From positions 1 to 64,000 of the forward strand of contig CACOQT010000003.1 in the NCBI GenBank assembly GCA_902629395.1: a stretch of DNA of 64,000 nt, in the 5' to 3' direction. Under the pieces are notes generated by a model. That model was not told the origin of the DNA and did not search any database. It was given only the letters and a program-made list of their open reading frames with translations. Shown here piece by piece: positions 63,018-64,000 of this stretch. The translations under genes and the position numbers were made by a program. This DNA is from an uncultured Prochlorococcus sp. (GTDB lineage Bacteria > Cyanobacteriota > Cyanobacteriia > PCC-6307 > Cyanobiaceae). Each line of letters starts with the position of its first letter. The stretch's first letter is position 1.

Positions 63018-63278
63018 ATGAACAAACATACATCTTTTGATCTTCTAGATCAAAAAAATAACAAGGATAATTTGTCCTTGCCTTCTTTTCCTAATTATTT
63101 TGAAGCTGTTTTAAATAAAGGAGAGCCAATACAAGTTTCTGGAACGAATGTAGTCAGAGTCCCATTTGGGGTTCGTCAGCCTAAGAAACAAAGACCAGCA
63201 AAAATATCTCCATGGGCAACATTGGTTTTACCTTTGCAACCATTTGATTCCCCTACTCCCCCTCCTCATGCTGCTTGA
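63018..63278 (+). CDS. small protein of unknown function, 86 aa
   Basis: The ATG at 63018 is preceded by GGGGACC at about the right distance for ribosome binding. The protein begins MNKHTSFDLLDQKNNKDN, contains FEAVLNKGEPIQVSGTNVVRVPFGVRQP, and ends in a Pro-rich tail (PFDSPTPPPHAA). It has no Cys, signal or membrane segment. It converges with sqdX with a 2-nt gap. No family recognised, though the residue use is coherent. Confidence 0.6.
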   Translation: MNKHTSFDLLDQKNNKDNLSLPSFPNYFEAVLNKGEPIQVSGTNVVRVPFGVRQPKKQRPAKISPWATLVLPLQPFDSPTPPPHAA

Positions 63279-63280
63279 GG

Positions 63281-64000
63281 TTAAGCAGCAACATTTGAAT
63301 GGTTTTTGTTCAATACTTCTGCGTAATAATTTCTCAGTTGCTTTGTGGCTGCTTTCCATCCCCATCTCTCTGCCTCTGAACGAGCAGATTTCCTCATAGC
63401 TGTACGCTGTGCTTCGTTGCCTAATATTTTTTGGGTGGCTTCAATTAAACTTTCAGCCCCTTCATCTTCTCCATCAGGATTGTATAGACATCCATTTTCT
63501 CCATTTGAAATGATATCTGGGATGCCACCTTTATTAGCTCCCACAACTGGGCATCCAGCAGCCATTGCTTCTAAAAGAACTAATCCAAGAGTTTCAGTAC
63601 TGGATGGAAACAAGAAAGCATCACCAGATGCATAAGCACTTGCCAATTCATTCCCACTTAAATAGCCCACAAAGGTTGTATTTGTTCCTTGAAATATTTT
63701 TTCTAGTTGTTGTCTGTAAGGACCATCTCCAACAAGAGCTAGTCGAGTGGTCGGGAGTGCTTCAAGTACAGGTTTAATTCTTTCAATTTGCTTTTCAGCT
63801 GAGAGTCTACCTACATATATCAATAATGACCCTTCATCGGTAAAGCTTCCTAGGAGACGTTTTCTCATTTGTTTATTTCTCAGTTCTGGTTTGAAGGTCT
63901 CTGTATCAACACCTCTTTGCCATAACGCGGTATTTTGAATTCCTTTTTCTGAGAGTTCTTCTACCATCGCAGTTGAAGTACATAGATTTAATGTTGCTTG
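63281..64000 (-). CDS. sqdX: sulfoquinovosyldiacylglycerol synthase (SqdX), C-terminal part
   Basis: This GT-B glycosyltransferase joins UDP-sulfoquinovose to diacylglycerol, making the thylakoid sulfolipid. The gene enters from beyond 64000; the frame is open to the edge, so only about 239 C-terminal residues are visible. Motifs: LWQRGVDTETFKP, LIYVGRLSAEKQIERI, LALVGDGPYRQQLE and FPSSTETLGLVLLEAMAAGCPVVG with the GT4 E-x7-E glutamates. These match cyanobacterial SqdX better than general GT4 proteins. Sulfolipid replaces phospholipid in phosphate-poor oceans, which suits the organism. Frame continuity upstream of base 64000 was confirmed for the last 11 codons. Confidence 0.9.
   Translation of the reverse strand, partial: QATLNLCTSTAMVEELSEKGIQNTALWQRGVDTETFKPELRNKQMRKRLLGSFTDEGSLLIYVGRLSAEKQIERIKPVLEALPTTRLALVGDGPYRQQLEKIFQGTNTTFVGYLSGNELASAYASGDAFLFPSSTETLGLVLLEAMAAGCPVVGANKGGIPDIISNGENGCLYNPDGEDEGAESLIEATQKILGNEAQRTAMRKSARSEAERWGWKAATKQLRNYYAEVLNKNHSNVAA

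Overview
The window is chromosomal DNA from a marine picocyanobacterium, most probably a low-light-type Prochlorococcus. The sequence is AT-rich, roughly one third G+C by eye, with short spacers and genes packed on both strands. Cyanobacterial markers include SqdX-type SQDG synthase, a VTE5-type prenol kinase, a Tic20-like protein, a DUF3134 protein, a group 2 sigma factor, a fused sucrose-phosphate synthase/phosphatase-like protein, a cyanobacterial/plant-type chorismate lyase and a DesC-type acyl-lipid desaturase. No phage, IS element, CRISPR array or defence island is visible. The genus is inferred from gene content and style, without any search.

Layout. 1-9.4 kb: the frameshifted 3' end of recN, uvrA, sucrose-phosphate synthase, then mraY and small cyanobacterial proteins around a palindromic divergent spacer, then argG. 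9.4-18 kb: rpsF, a Tic20-like protein, aroE, dnaK, an FAD amine oxidase, purU, an O-antigen-ligase-like membrane protein and a ClC channel/antiporter. 18-29 kb: acnB, DAHP synthase, a VTE5-like kinase, a group 2 sigma factor, ppk, an MFS transporter, a GNAT protein and a TrpD-like protein. 28.9-30.3 kb: the only accessory-looking stretch, with a decayed HEAT-repeat (bilin-lyase-like) gene, an AT-rich empty spacer and a small Arg-rich reading frame. 30.3-38.9 kb: CbiX-like chelatase and cobA (siroheme entry), then pabC-pabB-queC-queE-pyrG and aspS on the minus strand. 38.9-43 kb: gcvT, a Cys-containing small protein, and speB-speE-mazG. 43-51.9 kb: tRNA-Val(UAC) with an IscA-like gene right behind it, valS, a TVP38/DedA-like protein, a 52-aa protein behind ligA, ligA, and a SprT-like protein. 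51.9-57.4 kb: rplI-dnaB-mnmG-chorismate lyase and a desaturase. 57.4-64 kb: an uncharacterised HTH-like protein, a PLP lyase-like protein and gcvH-gcvP in one direction, then sqdX running off the right edge.

Functionally this is a housekeeping region: DNA repair (RecN, UvrA, LigA, DnaB), translation (S6, L9, AspRS, ValRS, MnmG, tRNA-Val), shikimate/chorismate metabolism (AroE, DAHP synthase, PabB, PabC, chorismate lyase), the glycine cleavage system (GcvT apart from GcvH-GcvP), queuosine precursors (QueC, QueE), polyamines (SpeB, SpeE), phosphate storage (Ppk) and sucrose synthesis. I did not find a convincing new multi-gene system. The best points for a second look are the multiply broken HEAT-repeat gene beside an unexplained Arg-rich frame, a tRNA-Val with a U-U T-stem mismatch directly upstream of an IscA-like gene that has no Shine-Dalgarno, the recN frameshift, a degenerate phosphatase domain in SPS, and a sigma factor with an enlarged linker.
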